Origin: Petunia secreta
Taxonomy: Eukaryota > Streptophyta > Magnoliopsida > Solanales > Solanaceae
DNA length: 64,000 nt
Direction: 5' to 3'
Assembly: GCA_029990175.1 (NCBI GenBank)
Contig: JARKIP010000033.1
Location: 4,216,001 to 4,280,000, forward strand
Part shown: positions 19,881 to 31,403 of the stretch, piece by piece
Position numbering within the stretch: position 1 is the stretch's first letter
Layout of the letters: each line of letters begins with the position of its first letter
Translations under genes and position numbers: made by a program
Notes under the pieces: generated by a model
Databases searched by the model: none
What the model was told of the DNA's origin: nothing
What the model saw: the letters and a program-made list of their open reading frames with translations, nothing else

Positions 19881-22678
19881 TCAACATTTAGGGCTACGAC
19901 CAGAAATCGACGCACCAGCTCCGTCAGTCCTGCCGTCGTCCCCTGAATTCTCACCGTCATCTTCGTCTTCATCATCATCGTCACCTTCAGACTCCTCAGG
20001 AGAGAGACCCAATGCTTGTTTTATTCTTCGAACAGCGTTCTTTGTTGTCTGCAGCATCTCCTCGACATTAACTTGTCTAGCCTGAATCTGCACGAGCAAT
20101 GTACGCTTGCCCTCAAGAGCAGCAAGCTTGGTTTTGATTTCAGATTGATCACGCAGGTTTGCCAAGTCCTTGGTTAATGCGGTCTGAGCACTCATTAATT
20201 GAGCGACCTGATCCTTGGCAGCCTGGAGATCAGCCTTGGCTTTAACAGATCCTTCATTAGCTCTCTGCAGATCCATCTCAAGGGATGCACGATCTTCGAT
20301 AACAGCGTTCAAAGAATTTCGACAATCTTCAAGCAATCTCTCTAAACCCTGGGCAGAGCGTGCGAACCCTTGTCTCTCTTCGAGAAGAAGGTCCTTTTCC
20401 CTGGTGAGTGCATTGATTTGCTCAACACGTTCATTATTGACATCAGTCAACCGGTTAAGCTCACCACCAAGGAGGCCACACTGCTCTATCAGAGTCTTGT
20501 TCTCCTTCAGAGCTTCCAGCAACTCTTTCTTTATTTCAACTACTTGATCGACGTTGTTAAGCCTGGAGCGAAACATGAGCTCAGCAGCCAGCATACTCGA
20601 CTGAAAAAGCAAAGCGAGTCCAAGTTAGAAGTCCGAGGCTAAAGTTATTCCCAAAACAAAGCATAAAATACTTACTCGGGCAGAGTCAGAAGCAATCTGG
20701 AAGGCTAAGTCCTCATCGCTCAGCTCCCTCAGCACCCATTCTTCACGGGGACCGATGAGCGAGGAGACCGCCTTAGCCAAGCTGCGTGGCCTAGTTACGA
20801 AGTTAACATCAGGGGAAAGTTTCAAAGTGTGCTTCCTCTCACAGAACTTGGGTTCCCAAGCCTGCTCAGAGGGATAATTTGGCCCAAACTTGTAACGCAC
20901 CCCCCTGATATCACTCAACTCTGTCCGGCCACCAATGACTGACCGCCAAACGAATCTCGACGAGGAAAGGTTAGAGTCACATTCCACTCCAGGATTTATT
21001 GTCTCACAATCACGAAGACCAACGGGAGTCGCCCTCTCAGTAGCCACATTCTCCAGGTCCTCGAAATGAAAAACACAAGGACCCTGGCTACCCTCTTGGG
21101 AAGCTTCTTCTCTTACTTCTTCTTTCACCTCTTCTTCTTATTCTTCACATACTTTTCTATTCCCCTTGTCTACACGAGAAGGACCTGCCTCAGCCCCGCA
21201 TCAACTCGGGGACTCCTCTGCGGAGTACGGACAGCCTCCTCCTCGGCCCTTCTTCTGTCACTACTAAGATGTGGCCTTCTCCTTAGAGGAACATCAACTT
21301 CGGACTCAGTGTCCGAAAGATCGATAACCTCCTTGGCTACACCCTCTCCCCGTAGGGGACTCCCGCAGCAGCATCGACATTCTCTTCTACGGGCTTCGGT
21401 ACACTGGCCCTAGAAGAAGGATCACCACCAGCCGACGAGGTTTGTCCGGCAGCCACGGAAGTCTTACGAGCAGACTTCTTCCGTGCTCCTCCCTCGCCTT
21501 GGCTCCTCTTCTTCCTCTTCAGGGAGCCCAGTCCACCGGACAGGAGTTCCTCGCCCCCCTCCCTGCTGCGCAGAGCGCCCACTGAAGCTAGTATAGCCTC
21601 AGCTTCAGCTTCTGGGTCCGCAACAGGCTCAGAAGGCCCATCTTGGGGGGGGGGGGGGAGGAGCATGAAAGAAATCTCCCGAAGTGCCCAAACCTATAAA
21701 AAGGTGAAACGGTCAGACATGAAGAAGTTTCGAAGAAGAAGGACAACCATGAAAGCAGAAATATTCTCACCATGATTTTTTACAACCAAACTCTTCTGAG
21801 CGGCAAAATACGCCCACTCTCTCTTCTCAGGAGTAAACTCCTTCAAAATTGGCTCAACCCACGCGGTCAAATCTTCAACAGAAATGAGTCCGTCGTAGGG
21901 TTGCTTGGCCGCTGCAAAAATGAACGGAGTTAGAAGATGAGAAGAAGAAAGAGCATAAAGAATTTCAAAAAGTACTCGGGGACTTACGCTTTTTATTCCA
22001 GACTTCTGGAAGATAAGCCTTGTCGTCAAAAGTTAAGGCCGAAGAGCGCACAAACAGATACCGGTGCACCCAGCCTCGGTCACCAGTATCCTAAGAACTG
22101 CGCACTAAGCCTTTGCTTCCGCGTATTCTGGCATTTACATAGCCGTCCTTAAAAATTTGTATACTGTACAAAGAAATAAAATGCTCATAGCCAAAAGATT
22201 GATCAGTTCCTGCCGCGAACCAATCCAAAAGAGTAACTATTCTATATATACTGGGGCTCAGTTGCCCCGGACAGAGGAGGTACTCCCTGCAGAGCCTCTC
22301 CAACACAGGGTGCAGGGGTAATCTACATTCCACTGTGAAAGGGTAGGTGGACATGGCTGTCCACCCAGCCCTATGGGAAGTAATATTCTCCTCCTTGGAG
22401 GCCGGCAAGAGGGGAACCTTATCGCCCCAGTGGCAGTCCGTCCTCACTCGTGGGATCACCTCTTTCGTGATCCGAGATTTAAATCTATATACCGGCCAGT
22501 TGCACGCATCTCCATCTCTATTATGGAAGGACTTAATGTTACAGTCCGCCTCAAGTTCACCCCATTTCTTGGGGATTATTTCTGCAGCAGTAGCTTGAGT
22601 AGCCCGGGGCCTGGGAGTGGCCGCCGAAGAACTACCAGCAACATCAGTGCTCTGATTTTTCCTAGATCTTGAAGTCAT
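19881..22678 (-). pseudogene. Antisense four-exon gene of element C (Tat antisense ORF, plant-transposon-domain type)
   Basis: Minus-strand gene converging on gag-pol. Exon 1, 22678-21988, starts ATG ACT TCA and ends at GTAAGT. Exon 2, 21911-21771, follows TTTTGCAG and ends at GTGAGA. Exon 3, 21693-20676, follows TTTTTATAG and ends at GTAAGT. Exon 4, 20600-19881, follows TTTTTCAG. Exon 1 encodes a domain with YPFTVECRLPLHPVLERLCR and LLCPGQLSPSIYRIVTLLDW, as in the 'putative gypsy-type transposon' family found in antisense ORFs of Tat elements. Exon 3 is basic and Ser/Pro-rich. Exon 4 is a coiled coil of about 200 residues followed by an acidic Asp/Glu/Gly tail. Breaks: an in-frame TAG in exon 1 near 22100, a frame change at the G(14) run, and at least two more frame changes in exon 3. 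Function is unknown. Confidence 0.8.
21645..21658. repeat. G(14) homopolymer in antisense exon 3
   Basis: Read on the minus strand it encodes a proline run. With 14 bases it joins two open frames that are out of phase, so length variation here alone could open or close the frame. Confidence 0.9.
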
Positions 22679-22791
22679 GGTTGCAGGGAAAATATGAAGT
22701 TATCAAGAAGAATTCAAAAGCTAGTTCAAAGTATTTTCAAAGAACAGAGGAGAAGAAATAAAGGCAAGTAAAAGGTTTCTCATCAGGCAAA

Positions 22792-22804
22792 CCCCTATTT
22801 ATAG
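22792..22804 (-). promoter_or_regulatory. TATA box of the antisense gene
   Basis: On the minus strand CTATAAATAGGGG, about 115-125 bp upstream of the antisense ATG at 22678. It matches a classic plant TATA box and is separate from the LTR promoter, implying independent antisense transcription. Confidence 0.75.
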
Positions 22805-23228
22805 GAGTGAAAATTCAGTCCCACAAACTTCCTTCGAGACACGTGGAGGCCATCAGAGAAACCTCGATTAGATCTGGCCGTCGAGGGAAAGAGTAGAGGT
22901 CATCAAAACTTTATAGCACCATCATTATTCTGAAGAGTAGCGGTCACCTCGCAATCAACAGACGACGTGTGCACGTGACTGAAGCGGTTAAAATTATTAT
23001 TTTTACCCTTGGGGCACGTAATAGTCACTTCAGAATGGCCTGCAGTTCCGCAGACGTGCCAGCTGCAGTTACTTTTTTTTACGGCACATTTAATGCGTAC
23101 GTCATAAGGGCTTGTCACTTAGCTGATAAGGCTCGTACGTCATCAAGATACATCACACGGAGACAAAAATTTGCAAGAAATTCCCGCCAAAATTCATATC
23201 CACTCCTCGAACAGATACTCTGCTCGAG
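22805..23228. promoter_or_regulatory. Upstream region of the antisense gene
   Basis: About 420 bp between the antisense TATA box and the 3' purine tract. It has no coding potential. Several ACGTG/CACGT cores occur (near 22840 and 22970), which are common bZIP or bHLH targets in plants. Promoter function is inferred from position only. Confidence 0.4.
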
Positions 23229-23244
23229 AAGTGCGGGGACTATT
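23229..23244 (+). other. Element C polypurine tract
   Basis: AAGTGCGGGGACTATT directly precedes the 3' LTR and would prime plus-strand synthesis. Confidence 0.7.
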
Positions 23245-23917
23245 TGTACTGGATAAAAGCTGGCTGGACTTGAAAAGGTGACACGTGTCTTCCACGTGGC
23301 ACGAGCAGACATTTCAACAGACAGACATTCATCACGAGCAGACCCAAAGGAGTTATGAAACACTTCAACAGTCAACACGGTCTAAATGAGCAGTTATTAA
23401 CATGATCATCCACGATCAATCTATTAATGGTCATTAAGGCAATCATTACAACCCAGCGGTTATGACTCCAACGGATATGTGACCTGCAGTTACTTATCCA
23501 GACGGATCCAAGCCCAGCGGTTACAAAATCCCAACGGGTGCCTACCAGGCTTATAAATAGCATTCGCCTTAATCGATTGTAAAACAACTTTACTTCCTGT
23601 CTACGATATCAATAAGAATACTCTCTCGCTCTTGCTCAAATACTCTCTTTGTTCGTGTTTTGATTACTACTTTAGTTCTTTGATCGTCTGAGGTGCGATT
23701 GGTATCGAAGAACTCTCTCCGAAGATGAGTGCTACGATACGGTTACTTCTCCTTGTTTCTGTTTATGCTTTGTTTTTATTAGTTAATACTTGCATCTCGT
23801 TCTCGTATTATCATCATCTTAGCTCACCATATAAAATCTTAATCTCAACTATTGACCGTGACTCCGCAAATACAAATTTAATTATTAATTGGCCTAAAAT
23901 CGGATCTAGGTTAAACA
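23245..23917 (+). mobile_element. Element C 3' LTR (673 bp)
   Basis: Begins TGTACTGGATAAAAGC and ends GGTTAAACA, followed by the target duplication ACGTC. TATA box at 23551-23560. It differs from the 5' LTR by about 24 substitutions and a 15-bp deletion near 23325. Confidence 0.95.
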
Positions 23918-23922
23918 ACGTC

Positions 23923-24103
23923 TCAGTTGCTTTAGGATTAGAGAGGTATTTTTATCCTATTATTAATCATTAATTGAGGGGATATCAACTCTGCTAAGTT
24001 TTTTTAAGTGGGATCAAAATTCCAAACCATTCCCTTTAAGTATCATACTTTTCTCACTATCTCCTCTTGTGGATTCCAATTAAAAGTCAGATTTTATTTT
24101 TTT
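23923..24103. other. Unique AT-rich flank
   Basis: No gene or named repeat seen. Confidence 0.4.
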
Positions 24104-24286
24104 ATTGTGTTGTCCTCTAAATAATAAGCCTTTTTGAATAGTCTAAAGTCATATCACATGTTAAATAATGTAATATGTCTAGTCAGATCAAGATTATTGT
24201 GTTGTCCTCTAAATAATAAGCCTTTTTGAATAGTCTAAAGTCATATCACATGTTAAATAATGTAATATGTCTAGTCAGATCAAGAG
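24104..24286. repeat. 92-bp perfect tandem duplication
   Basis: The segment starting ATTGTGTTGTCCTCTAAAT at 24104 is repeated without visible change from 24196. The two copies are head to tail. Confidence 0.93.
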
Positions 24287-24339
24287 CCAATATAAAATAA
24301 AAAAATTACACAAGAATATAATTTTGGAACTCTTTTAAC

Positions 24340-26380
24340 AAAATATAGAGATATGTTGGCATTATTATAAAATATAGAAGAAATTGAGACTTAATTACAA
24401 AACATAGCAAAAAAATCTTAATATAGGCAGACCCTAACATCTTCCTCCTATTTCCCTCAATTTTCACACCCTCTCTCAGCTAGGGGTGTGCAAAACCGAA
24501 CCGGTACCGATATCTGAACCGTTGCCGCTACCGATAAGCATAACGGTATCGGTATAACGGTTATTGGTTCGGTAATGGTATAAATTTCTAATACCGATAA
24601 GATATCGGTATGGTAAAGGTTTCTATATATCATTACCGTTACCATACCGATAACCGATAAGGATTTTTTTTTAATAATTTTTATGTATTTTATTTATTAT
24701 TAGTATATTAATTTATATGTTAAAGTATAAATATTATTGCTACTAGTGGCTATTTATCGTTACAAACATATGAGGCCTGGCCCATTTTGAATTTGTCATT
24801 ACAACATTCTAAGATGGAGAATGTTGGGGAGAAAACATTGCAGAAGGTGCATAGATGTTGGCGGAGGAAACATTACTGGAAAATGATAATCCCTTGATTG
24901 AGGTTGCTAATGTTGATAAGTAATATTAATAGTTGTCTGTTTATGGAAGATATGAATGAAATTTACCAGTTGATAAGTAATATTAATAGTTGTCTGTTTA
25001 TGGAAGATATGAATGAAATTTACCTACTTTTGGCTAATTTTCTTTTCTATAGGTTGTGCTGTTGCTTGTAACAAAAGTTTATAAGTTGTACATTTAAGAG
25101 TAAAGCTAATCTTTTATGTGCTTTTGTGAGATTTCTTATTAATCCAGCAAGCTTTCTTTGATTACTTCTTTTCGTAAATCTGGGTTATTGTGGCTTCGGT
25201 ATACCGTTTACCGAACCGTTAACTACCGATAACCGATAACCGATAACTTATCGGTACGGTATTGGTTTTACATAATTACATACCGTTAACCGATATACCG
25301 TTACCGATAAGCTTAAAACCGTACCGTACCGTATCATGAACACCCCTACTCTCAGCTCTTCTTGTCGTCTCCTCTTTCGATGACAGCCTTCTCCTCCGCA
25401 ACTTTTCCTCCCTCCAACCCTCATGTCGTCGTTGCTATCCTCCTTCTCAAGTCGCTCCAGCAGCAGATCCGATCTATCTTTTCTTTTTTTAGCTTCTCAC
25501 AACGATGCTTGGTTGAGAGTTTGGTGTTGAAATTTATCTAACTCCGTTAAAGCTTTTTTGACGAACAACAGCAAAAGCATTTGGTGTACCAAATCTGAAG
25601 GTTAAGGTATTTGGGTTTTTGTTTAAATGGTTTTTTTTATTTTTATAAAGATATGGTATTTTTTGTTAAAAAACGCTATTTTTATGAAGATATGCTATTT
25701 TTCATCCATATCTGGTGTTTCTTAGTTAAATCTGGTTCTTGTTTAGATCTGATGGTTTCTTTTTATTTAATGTTTTCGTATCTACATTTTATCTCTTGTG
25801 TATCTATTATATCAAAACTATAGTATATCAGTTCATTTATTTCTTATTCGTCTTATTTTTACTGTATCTGCATTGTATCTAACATCGTATCATATTTACT
25901 TTGTTTCCTTACTTCTTCTTGTTTTTCTTCTTCTTCTATTTATTTTAACGTATCTACACTGTATTTGCACTGTATCTACACTATATCTCTAGTGTATCTT
26001 TTGTATCAGATTTGTTTCTAGTGTATAATTCTTGTATCTGAATGTAGCATTTCACATACTTCTTCTTCATATTTTTATTTTACTGTATCTACACCATTTT
26101 TATATTGTATATACACCGTTTTACTATTTTTTGAATCTTTTCTGTATTTTTTGTATCTCCGCTTTATATTTTGAGTCTTTCTGTATCGTGAAAAAGTGCG
26201 GCGACTTTCTCTGCCGACGGCGACAGTAGATAGCAGGGATGGAAGACACGTGCTATGTTTTCCTTTTTTTTTTAGCTACTTGTGTATAAAAAATAAATTT
26301 TTATGTTTTGTAATATCAATTTTATTGCTAGTTTTATGTAATAAAGACTTTAGTTTTGTTTATGTATAATCAACCAAAAA
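24340..26380 (+). repeat. Dispersed repeat family X, copy 1 (interrupted by a hAT element)
   Basis: The left part (ACTTAATTACAAAACATAGC, then CATCTTCCTCCTATTTCC) matches the start of the copies at 37545 and, inverted, near 59045. The right part (25780-26180) is a degenerate run of TGTATCTACACTGTATCTGC-like units, as in the others. The hAT insertion at 24481-25348 splits it. No transposase ORF seen. Boundaries are approximate. Confidence 0.55.
24473..25356. mobile_element. Non-autonomous hAT-type DNA transposon with 8-bp target duplication
   Basis: The element runs 24481-25348 (868 bp). It begins TAGGGGTGTGCAAAACCG and ends TGAACACCCCTA, so TAGGGGTG/CACCCCTA are inverted ends. It is flanked on both sides by CTCTCAGC (24473-24480 and 25349-25356), an exact 8-bp target duplication typical of hAT elements. 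Subterminal regions are crowded with ACCGATA/TATCGGT and ACCGTTA motifs, the usual layout of transposase-binding sites. There is no transposase. The middle holds a 55-bp direct duplication (24913-24967 and 24968-25022). Confidence 0.93.
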
Positions 26381-26526
26381 AAAAAAAATGTCTAACCAAG
26401 ATGTAACTAACATGCCAAGTCAACTTTGATAAATAATCACTTCTTTGAGTGTTAAATAATTAATTAACAACGTTTAAATTTTTTAAATAAACATTCATAT
26501 CTGCTCAAACTGCACAAATCTATCTA

Positions 26527-26528
<2 letters not shown>

Positions 26529-26600
<72 letters not shown>
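26529..26600. repeat. (TA)36 microsatellite
   Basis: Uninterrupted TA repeat near the Helitron 5' end. Confidence 0.97.
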
Positions 26601-26604
<4 letters not shown>

Positions 26605-29600
26605 GAGTGTTGTAGCCAACCATGTTTAGCCAAGTGGTAATATGTTAAAAAGACACATGGCAATTTTAAGACAAAAATTAGTTATTAGTTACTACATTTA
26701 AAATATGGTTAATTTTAGTTTAAATACTAACAAGTGGCATAACCCTAACTATTAATCTAAAATTTGAATTAAAAACTGCAAGATTACAGTCAAAGATGTA
26801 TAGGAATCTTTGAACGTGCTCCTAAAAACCAAAGCCAACCAACTACAAACAAACACACGATCTAATATTGTTTTAAGGAAAAGCTTATAATTTTTCTTGA
26901 AGTTTCTTTTTTTTCGGCTAAAACTTTAGAAGCGATACAAAATTTGCTAAAACTGAATGTGCTCCTAAAAACTACAGCCAACTAACGACACGTTCATCCT
27001 ACTCAACTAATGAACGTGATAACTTTTCTTCATAATTTTTAGAGTTTAAATGATATTCATTAGAATTTAAATAAAATTAATTAAACTTAAACCTTATCTT
27101 TTTGAAGACCGCTTCTGCTGCAATGCAGCAGTTTTATACTATAATAATAAATAACGATGAATAATATTTAAATTAGTTTTAAATAAAAAATAAGTACTAC
27201 CAGAAAAAAAAAACATAACTAAATAGGCAATATGAAAGATTTATAACTTGAATTTAATGCATGCGGGTTCTGGAGATGAAGAAGTTACCACTTCTCAATT
27301 TTATCCGTAGCATTATTTTATTGGAGGATATTAAATTAAAAAATGTGAGAACTATCGTGTGGATATTTTCAAGGTGTGGTTAAGTTGGCATTTCAGATAA
27401 CTGCCTTTCTATTTGGTGTTTTATCATTATCATTAATTAGTTAAAAATGAATAAAAAAATAAAAGAAGTTACTCAATACAACCACTATACACGGTTAAAT
27501 AGTAGTGGGATGGATCAGTTTTTGTATGTACAATAACTTCTATTTACTCTCTACAACTTGAACAATTTTTCTCCTGCGCAGAACAAAAATCGAAACTTAC
27601 CCCCTTCTTCTTCCATTTACGTCATACCCAATAAAATACACTACTTCGTCCATAGATAATGTTTTCAAGAGAGACAATGTTTGTTGGTAAAGTTTATGAT
27701 TATGGAATTGTGAATTTTTTTTTTTGGGTGTCAAAGCAAAAGGTGATGAGGAAGTATTCTACTAGGTTCTTGGTAAATATGTTTGTTTTCTTCCTTTTGT
27801 ACGTGTAGATATATCTATGTTCCTATGTGAATTGATATTCTTTTGATTATTGGATATGTTTTTAAATTGGATATATGAAACACTTTTATATTATTTTTTT
27901 TTATCATAAGGGTCCAATTTTATTATAGAATTTTATATTTTATTGATGGTTCATTTAACTGCAAATTGCATCAATGGTAGTGTTAAAACTACTTTTAGAA
28001 ACGAATATATATTGGATTACAAATAATATCACTTAGGTGTTACCTTTTATCAAAAGGGTCCAAATTGATTTTTTTTTTTTTACTAATTGCATGCAGTTGA
28101 TTATTGGGTTCATAAGTTCCACGAGCACAATGATGTGAAGGTATGTTAATTGTTTATTTTCATCCTGAGATTTTCCTTAACAAGAATATCTATTTTTTTT
28201 CCAGATTCAAGTCTCTTTATAGCGAACACACGTTAATGTTCTTTTTGTCGAGATCCAAGCGACCACGCCTTGCAAATTTATGAATGTTTTGATGTAAGCC
28301 ATGAAAAATTCATCATATACCTTCACAAGTCTATTTGAATATTAAGAAGACTTAATAACTACTACTATTATTTTCCAGTTTGTTGTTTTTTGTCGCTGGA
28401 CCAAAGGAAGAACATTGTAAACAATGCTGAACAAGTAGTTGACCTCGGTCATTACTCGTGAAAAAATATTCTCACTACGAAGAATAATTTTTAACACTTC
28501 TTTGCAGAATTAGTCTATTTTTATTGCTTATTATAGTTATTTTTATTTGTTACCACATGCGGTAAATTTTGCAGAGAACATGCAATTTGCTGAAACTACT
28601 ATGAGTTTTAGAAGCACTAAATCTTGCACCATCTTCAGGAGGTAATAATCTTTTAAGTTAACTGTAAATTGGTTATGTTTTCTTTCACTGTATGCATATT
28701 AACTCCAACTACTATAATAAGATTATAGAAGTGGTTCCTTTCTATTTCCCTTTTGTTATGTATTTTCTGTCCATATTTTGGAAATTACTGTATAGAGTTT
28801 TAAATTTCATTGATGGTTCCTTTAACTGCAGATTACATTAATGGTAGTGTTAAAACTACTTTAGTTATAACTAATAATTATATATATTGGATTAGATTAG
28901 TGAGCGAGAACTGAAGTCATTGAAAGCATAGCAATTTATAGATTATAAGTTGCTAGAAGTGAGCAATATATGTATTCAGAATTCCCATTTGTAAAGTAAT
29001 TTTTTTTTTTTTAAAAAAAGCGTTTGTTTAATATGTTATTTATTCTTATACTGGATCATGCTTAGTGTGAAGGTTTTGATTTAAAAATTACATGTATATA
29101 TTATTGTTGTAAGTTGTGTGATACTAGAAGAATGCTCTTCCAAAAGTTTAAAGTATGAGTTTATTGTACACTGAATTTGAATAGAAGGAACAATTTTATT
29201 ATTCTAAAATCATACCATAATATTTACTCATTCTTTGCATCATCTCTGATTCTATCTCTCCATGCCATGGGTATAAATGATCAAACTTATGGTACCAGAC
29301 ACACTTTGACTCTTCTCAAGTTACTTAATACCTAAGGGAATCAAGAAGAAGAAATGAATGTACAATATGTTAGCATTATAATGATGGTACCAAGACAGAG
29401 GGTTTAGCTAAAAACTTGTGAAATGATGAAAAAGCAAGCAACTGAAAGTACTTGACGTCATATAAATTTCATTATAAGAATGGGAAGAAGAAGAGTAGTA
29501 TGAGAAAAAGCTAAGGCTTACAAAACAGCGTGAATACACCCTCTTGAAGAGAGTTTCAAGCGGTGCAATAGACTTGATATAGCAATATCCTTAAAAATTT

Positions 29601-31376
29601 ATGTTCATAACCCTTTTCTTATGTGCCTTCCTACAAAATTGTGCAGGGTTTAGAAATATTAAATGGAGAAACTAATCATTGATAATGGCTTTAACTAATA
29701 TACATGGTCAGAAACATTAATTTGCATCATTGCAATTCAAGCCACAACAAGTGCAAGTTTAGTTTTAGAACAGAATTGCAAGGTAATCTCAAACACTCTA
29801 AGCTTGGTTCATTTCATTAATTAGGTGCACACTCGAACTAAATCTACTTCTAATATCCCTCTGAACTGGGGTTTTTTTTTTTTTTTTTGTGATTTAGGTG
29901 TGGATCATGATCGACTTTTTACTCCTAATAATCTGTTATTGGTGTAGATGGAATGAAATAGGATTGAACACATATAGTGAAGATATAGAAGAATATTAAC
30001 GTGACTAATCCTAAAGTATTTGGGAGTGCATCCAAATATATTTTTTTTCTTTTTAGTACATGTTTAATTTTTTGTTATCTCAAGTATATACAGTAGTACG
30101 GATTATGGAAGTTTTGATTACGTAGTAGATATTTTCTGCAAAATATAAATAAAATAAAGAGGAGTATAAAAAATTGAAGGTAAAATACATTAAAAATATC
30201 AGTTTTCTACAAATTCTTCTCTTCTTAGACTTATGTTGGGCGAAATGCTTATGACTCTTACAGAAGTTGGGCAATTGTTGTTTGTGAGACTAAATTGGTA
30301 AAACTATCCTAGAAATATTGGTTTATGCTTATAAAGCTTTTTTGGCGTATTTTTTTAAAAAATTTACAGATCTATATATTTTTTGTGAGGACTTTAGTTA
30401 GTAGTACCATATATATAGACGTTAGAGAAAAATTTTATAATTCATAGTCGACCTGCTTCGTTTGGACTTACTTTTTCTAATTTTATTATTTTTTGTTTTA
30501 GTTGCAGCCCATTATAATTAACAAGTGGGCCAGGTCGTCAAAGGCAGGGAGAAGAGCTTTGAGAGACGTTAATTTATTTCATGGTGGAAAAAGGATTTCA
30601 TGTTCGTCCAATTAACACCAACAGATGCAACAATTGAGTACCATTATGATTTTGGTAGAATACTACATAGACAGAAGAATTTTATTTTTTACTTTTTTTC
30701 TTAGGAAAGAAAAAAAAGGTAAAGTTAATCCTCAATTGGTTGTAAATAAATGATGTTAAATGTAGCAGATATTTGATAGGACAAAGCCTAATCTACGGTA
30801 ACTTGACTACTTGTGTTGTTTCACTGAAATTGGTAGTGGAATAATTATTGGATCATGTTCATTTTTTGGTCAATGTTTCCGTTTGATTTATTTGTTATGT
30901 CTTTCATGATTATTTTATGGTTATTAGTTCTTTTTGGTCATTTCGTTTTGGATTATGCATGCAAATTTAAGTTTTCATATCAGATATAGTAGTGAAGTAA
31001 TTGATTTCATTTTACAATTTTCTGTTGTCGTCGTTCCGAATGAGGAGATGGAAAGAAGTATAAATTTTTAGTAGAAAGAAGTATTAATTATTATGTTAAA
31101 AATATGCAGTTTGTTTAAAATACACACGAAGGTAAGAGTTAGTAAAAATTACAAGAGAGTAAAGTAAAGATAAAGTATGAGTTATATATGCACAATACAT
31201 ATATAAACCAATTAAACGAGAAAAACAATATTGGAGGATGAGATATCGAAATTATTCTTTTATATATTGGAGAGAAACAAAATAATAGTTTAACAATTTT
31301 TGAATTTTCAAGATTTAATATACTCAAATATAAAAATAATAGTATTTTTTGGCGATTAATTTTTTTATATTTTTAA

Positions 31377-31391
31377 CCGCGCATCGCGCGG
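31377..31391 (+). other. Helitron 3' terminal hairpin
   Basis: Six-base-pair GC stem with a 3-nt loop ATC, ending 12 bases before the terminal CTAG. In rolling-circle models it marks the termination point. Confidence 0.85.
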
Positions 31392-31403
31392 GCACTATAC
31401 TAG

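Larger units (their letters stand above)
12450..23917 (+). mobile_element. Tat-lineage Gypsy LTR retrotransposon (element C), full length, 11.5 kb
   Basis: Two matching LTRs (12450-13137 and 23245-23917) are flanked by the 5-bp target duplication ACGTC at 12445-12449 and 23918-23922. Internal order is primer-binding site, gag, protease, RT, RNase H, a second (archaeal-type) RNase H, integrase, tRNA-like block, minisatellite, antisense spliced gene, purine tract, LTR. The dual RNase H, the integrase-last order and the antisense gene place it in the Tat lineage. Stops and frameshifts disable the polyprotein. By hand I count about 24 substitutions plus one 15-bp indel between the LTRs, about 3.6 percent, so insertion was fairly recent, on the order of one to three million years with usual plant rates. 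Confidence 0.95.
26519..31403 (+). mobile_element. Non-autonomous Helitron (4.9 kb)
   Basis: The 5' end is TCTATCTATCTATATATA followed by AAAAGGAGTGTTG, preceded by A. The 3' end has a GC hairpin CCGCGC-ATC-GCGCGG (31377-31391) in otherwise AT-rich DNA, then CACTATACTAG, followed by T. TC start, hairpin about 10 bp before CTAG, and insertion between A and T are the Helitron rules. The interior is AT-rich. I find no Rep/helicase or RPA coding sequence and no convincing captured gene, so it depends on another copy for movement. Confidence 0.82.

Noticed and set aside
29221..30300. Captured host gene inside the Helitron
   Set aside because: I looked for exon-like frames with flanking GT-AG signals and found none I could support; left as non-coding.
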